NCBI GenBank assembly: GCA_964458325.1
Contig: CAYWIM010000024.1
Span: 1-52,013 of the forward strand
DNA length: 52,013 bases
Direction of reading: 5' to 3'
Source of the DNA: JAGMXM01 sp964458325
GTDB lineage: Bacteria > Verrucomicrobiota > Verrucomicrobiia > Limisphaerales > UBA1319
The position numbers were made by a program, and so were the translations under genes. A model generated the notes under the pieces. The model saw only the letters and a list, made by a program, of their open reading frames with translations, was not told the DNA's origin and made no database searches. Positions 50,899 to 52,013 of this stretch are shown one piece after another. Numbering within the stretch: the first letter of the stretch is position 1; each line of letters opens with the position of its first letter.

Positions 50899-50940
50899 AG
50901 GGTCTGTGCAAATATTACTTCCGATTTTTGCACAGACCCT
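50899..50940. repeat. Perfect 14-bp inverted repeat (hairpin element)
   Basis: The left arm AGGGTCTGTGCAAA (50899-50912) pairs perfectly with TTTGCACAGACCCT (50927-50940) around a 14-base loop. It begins at the stop codon of the DUF1080 gene. No T-run follows on either strand, so it is not a classic rho-independent terminator. The same 14-mer is found alone at 23816-23829. Confidence 0.85.
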
Positions 50941-51725
50941 CAGGGCAGCCGGCGCACCCGGATATCCTTGAACCGTATCCGCAGCTCGTCGCCCGCATGC
51001 AGCTGCAGCGCAAACTGACCCGTCCGCCCAACCCCATGCTGGACGTGGGCCGCGTTGTCCAGCACCCCCGCCCCATTCCAATCCGTCACCACGATCCCGT
51101 TCAGCTCGGTCCGGACCTGCATCCCATCGCAGACCAACACCAGCTCGTTCCACCCGTCGCCCTCATCGCTGAACTTGAACACGTGCCGGGCGGGCTGGTG
51201 CCGCGGATCCATGCGCGCGTCCCTTTGGCTGGGATGGATCCATCGCTTTTCTTCGCGCGTCTCGTCGTAAATGAAGCCAGTCCGCCAGGTCGCAGGCGGC
51301 AAAGGATGGATGTCCACCTGCGGACCGTCCAGCCAACCCCCGCGCGCCGAAGCGTCATACCGGCTCCGAAATTGCAGGCCGCTGTTCCCCGTCGAGTTCC
51401 GGTAGGCCTGAAACTTCAGCCGCAGCTCGAAATCCGAAAACTCCGCATCCGACATCAGCCAGACATAGTTGTGGTCCTTCCGGCCCAACGAGTCGCACAG
51501 GATCGTCCCATCCTCCACCCGCCAAAAATCTCGGCCCTCGTCCCCGGGCTGGCAGCGCACCGTCCAGCCCTCGAGGTCCCTGCCGTTAAACAGCGCCATC
51601 CAATCACCCCCGCCGCGCCGGCTCGTCGCGCAGCCCGATGACACCACCATGCCTGCCATCAAAGCGATCCGGATCCATTTCCACGGTTCCCGCCAAAACA
51701 GGAGGTAATTCTTGCACAGATCCAT
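50940..51725 (-). CDS. DUF1080 (3-keto-disaccharide hydrolase) lipoprotein
   Basis: A 261-residue exported protein with a jellyroll fold. A lipobox VVSSGC follows a hydrophobic stretch (about 18-32). DUF1080 motifs: WMALFNGRDLEGW (42-54), FWRVEDGTILCD, SDFELRLKFQAYRNSTGNSGLQFRS, GPQVDIH and the C-terminal GRTGQFALQLHAGDELRIRFKDIRVR. Family members hydrolyse 3-keto-glycosides such as 3-ketotrehalose, usually with Gfo/Idh/MocA enzymes like that at 19789. The first residues MDLCKNY are encoded by a variant copy of the hairpin element, so the true start may be later. It is followed by the hairpin at 50899. Confidence 0.88.
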   Translation of the reverse strand: MDLCKNYLLFWREPWKWIRIALMAGMVVSSGCATSRRGGGDWMALFNGRDLEGWTVRCQPGDEGRDFWRVEDGTILCDSLGRKDHNYVWLMSDAEFSDFELRLKFQAYRNSTGNSGLQFRSRYDASARGGWLDGPQVDIHPLPPATWRTGFIYDETREEKRWIHPSQRDARMDPRHQPARHVFKFSDEGDGWNELVLVCDGMQVRTELNGIVVTDWNGAGVLDNAAHVQHGVGRTGQFALQLHAGDELRIRFKDIRVRRLP

Positions 51726-51770
51726 AGTCGCCGAACGCTACCCGCAGCCCGCCGCGCCGTAAAGCGGGAA

Positions 51771-52013
51771 TCCGTCCGGGATCGCCTCGTCCGCACCAGC
51801 CTGCAGCCAGCCAATTGACCGCGCTGCGGGCCAGGAGGCCCGCGCTCCGAATCCTTCCGGACCGCGGACGCCTTGTCCGCAGCAGCCTACAGCCCGTCAG
51901 CCGACAGCCTTCCGGACCGCGGACGTCCCCGTCCGCAGCAGCCTACAACCCGTCAGGCGACCGCGCTGCGGGCCAGGAGGCCCGCGCTCCGAATCCTTCC
52001 GGACCGCGGACGC
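51771..52013. repeat. Tandem REP-like palindrome array
   Basis: A 55-base unit occurs perfectly at 51817-51871 and 51959-52013 (142 bases apart), with the 18-mer CCTTCCGGACCGCGGACG also at 51908-51925. Palindromes inside: GCGGGCC-AGGA-GGCCCGC at 51826-51843 and 51968-51985, and GCGGACG-TCCC-CGTCCGC at 51919-51936. GTCCGCAGCAGCCTACA is at 51875-51891 and 51931-51947, and a degenerate copy lies at 51771-51812. No coding sequence is seen here and the array runs off the window end. Confidence 0.9.

Noticed and set aside
50899..50940. Rho-independent terminator
   Set aside because: The stem is perfect but no T-run follows on either strand and the loop is 14 bases, so it is reported as a repeat element.

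Overview
The window looks like a chromosomal stretch of a high-GC, Gram-negative bacterium, most likely a Verrucomicrobiota member (Limisphaerales/Pedosphaera-like). This is inference from gene content: an LptD outer-membrane protein, a presqualene-diphosphate synthase, lipoproteins, a Tat-exported Gfo/Idh/MocA oxidoreductase, a DUF1080 lipoprotein, a PQQ-propeller/Ig-repeat secreted protein, LamG proteins, and a C-rich codon style. No phage, plasmid or CRISPR region is visible. One IS4-type transposase relic can be argued.

Layout. 1-1.4 kb: divergent tRNA-Met(CAT) and tRNA-Arg(TCT), then a dihydropteroate-synthase-like gene. 1.6-5.1 kb: a macro-domain protein with a recognisable promoter, a GlsB/YeaQ membrane protein, and a binding-protein/ATPase ABC pair with no permease. 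5.1-12.5 kb: aroG on the minus strand, then a tightly coupled plus-strand block yicC-gmk-coaC-histidine kinase-NtrC-type regulator (most junctions are ATGA overlaps), a small membrane protein and hpnD. 12.6-14.4 kb: an aspartate aminotransferase and a hypothetical gene with its own sigma70-like promoter.

14.4-19.5 kb is a signalling island: a transposase relic, a LamG sensor fragment broken by frameshift from a membrane hybrid histidine kinase, a DivK-like receiver, and a protein with two orphan histidine-phosphotransfer motifs, a receiver and a class III adenylate cyclase domain. The likely signal path is sensor to phosphorelay to cAMP.

19.8-36.5 kb: a Gfo/Idh/MocA protein, a fused sugar-1-phosphate nucleotidyltransferase/galactokinase, the PQQ/Ig protein, a zinc-ribbon protein, YqgE, a 38-residue lipoprotein, an OPT transporter, two radical-SAM enzymes, a LamG/gingipain-fold protein and a TIM-barrel sugar isomerase. 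36.6-44.6 kb: a beta-propeller/phosphoesterase lipoprotein, a coupled HAD-phosphatase/unknown/PfkB-kinase trio, ilvC and trxB. 44.7-51.7 kb, minus strand: a TPR-associated TRAP transporter (DctQM fusion, DctP, TatT), LptD and a DUF1080 lipoprotein. The window ends in a tandem array of REP-like palindromes.

The strongest candidates for something undescribed are the HisKA-HisKA-receiver-cyclase relay, the nucleotidyltransferase-galactokinase fusion with a large insert, the HAD/unknown/PfkB trio, and a short repeated hairpin element (AGGGTCTGTGCAAA) found at gene ends.
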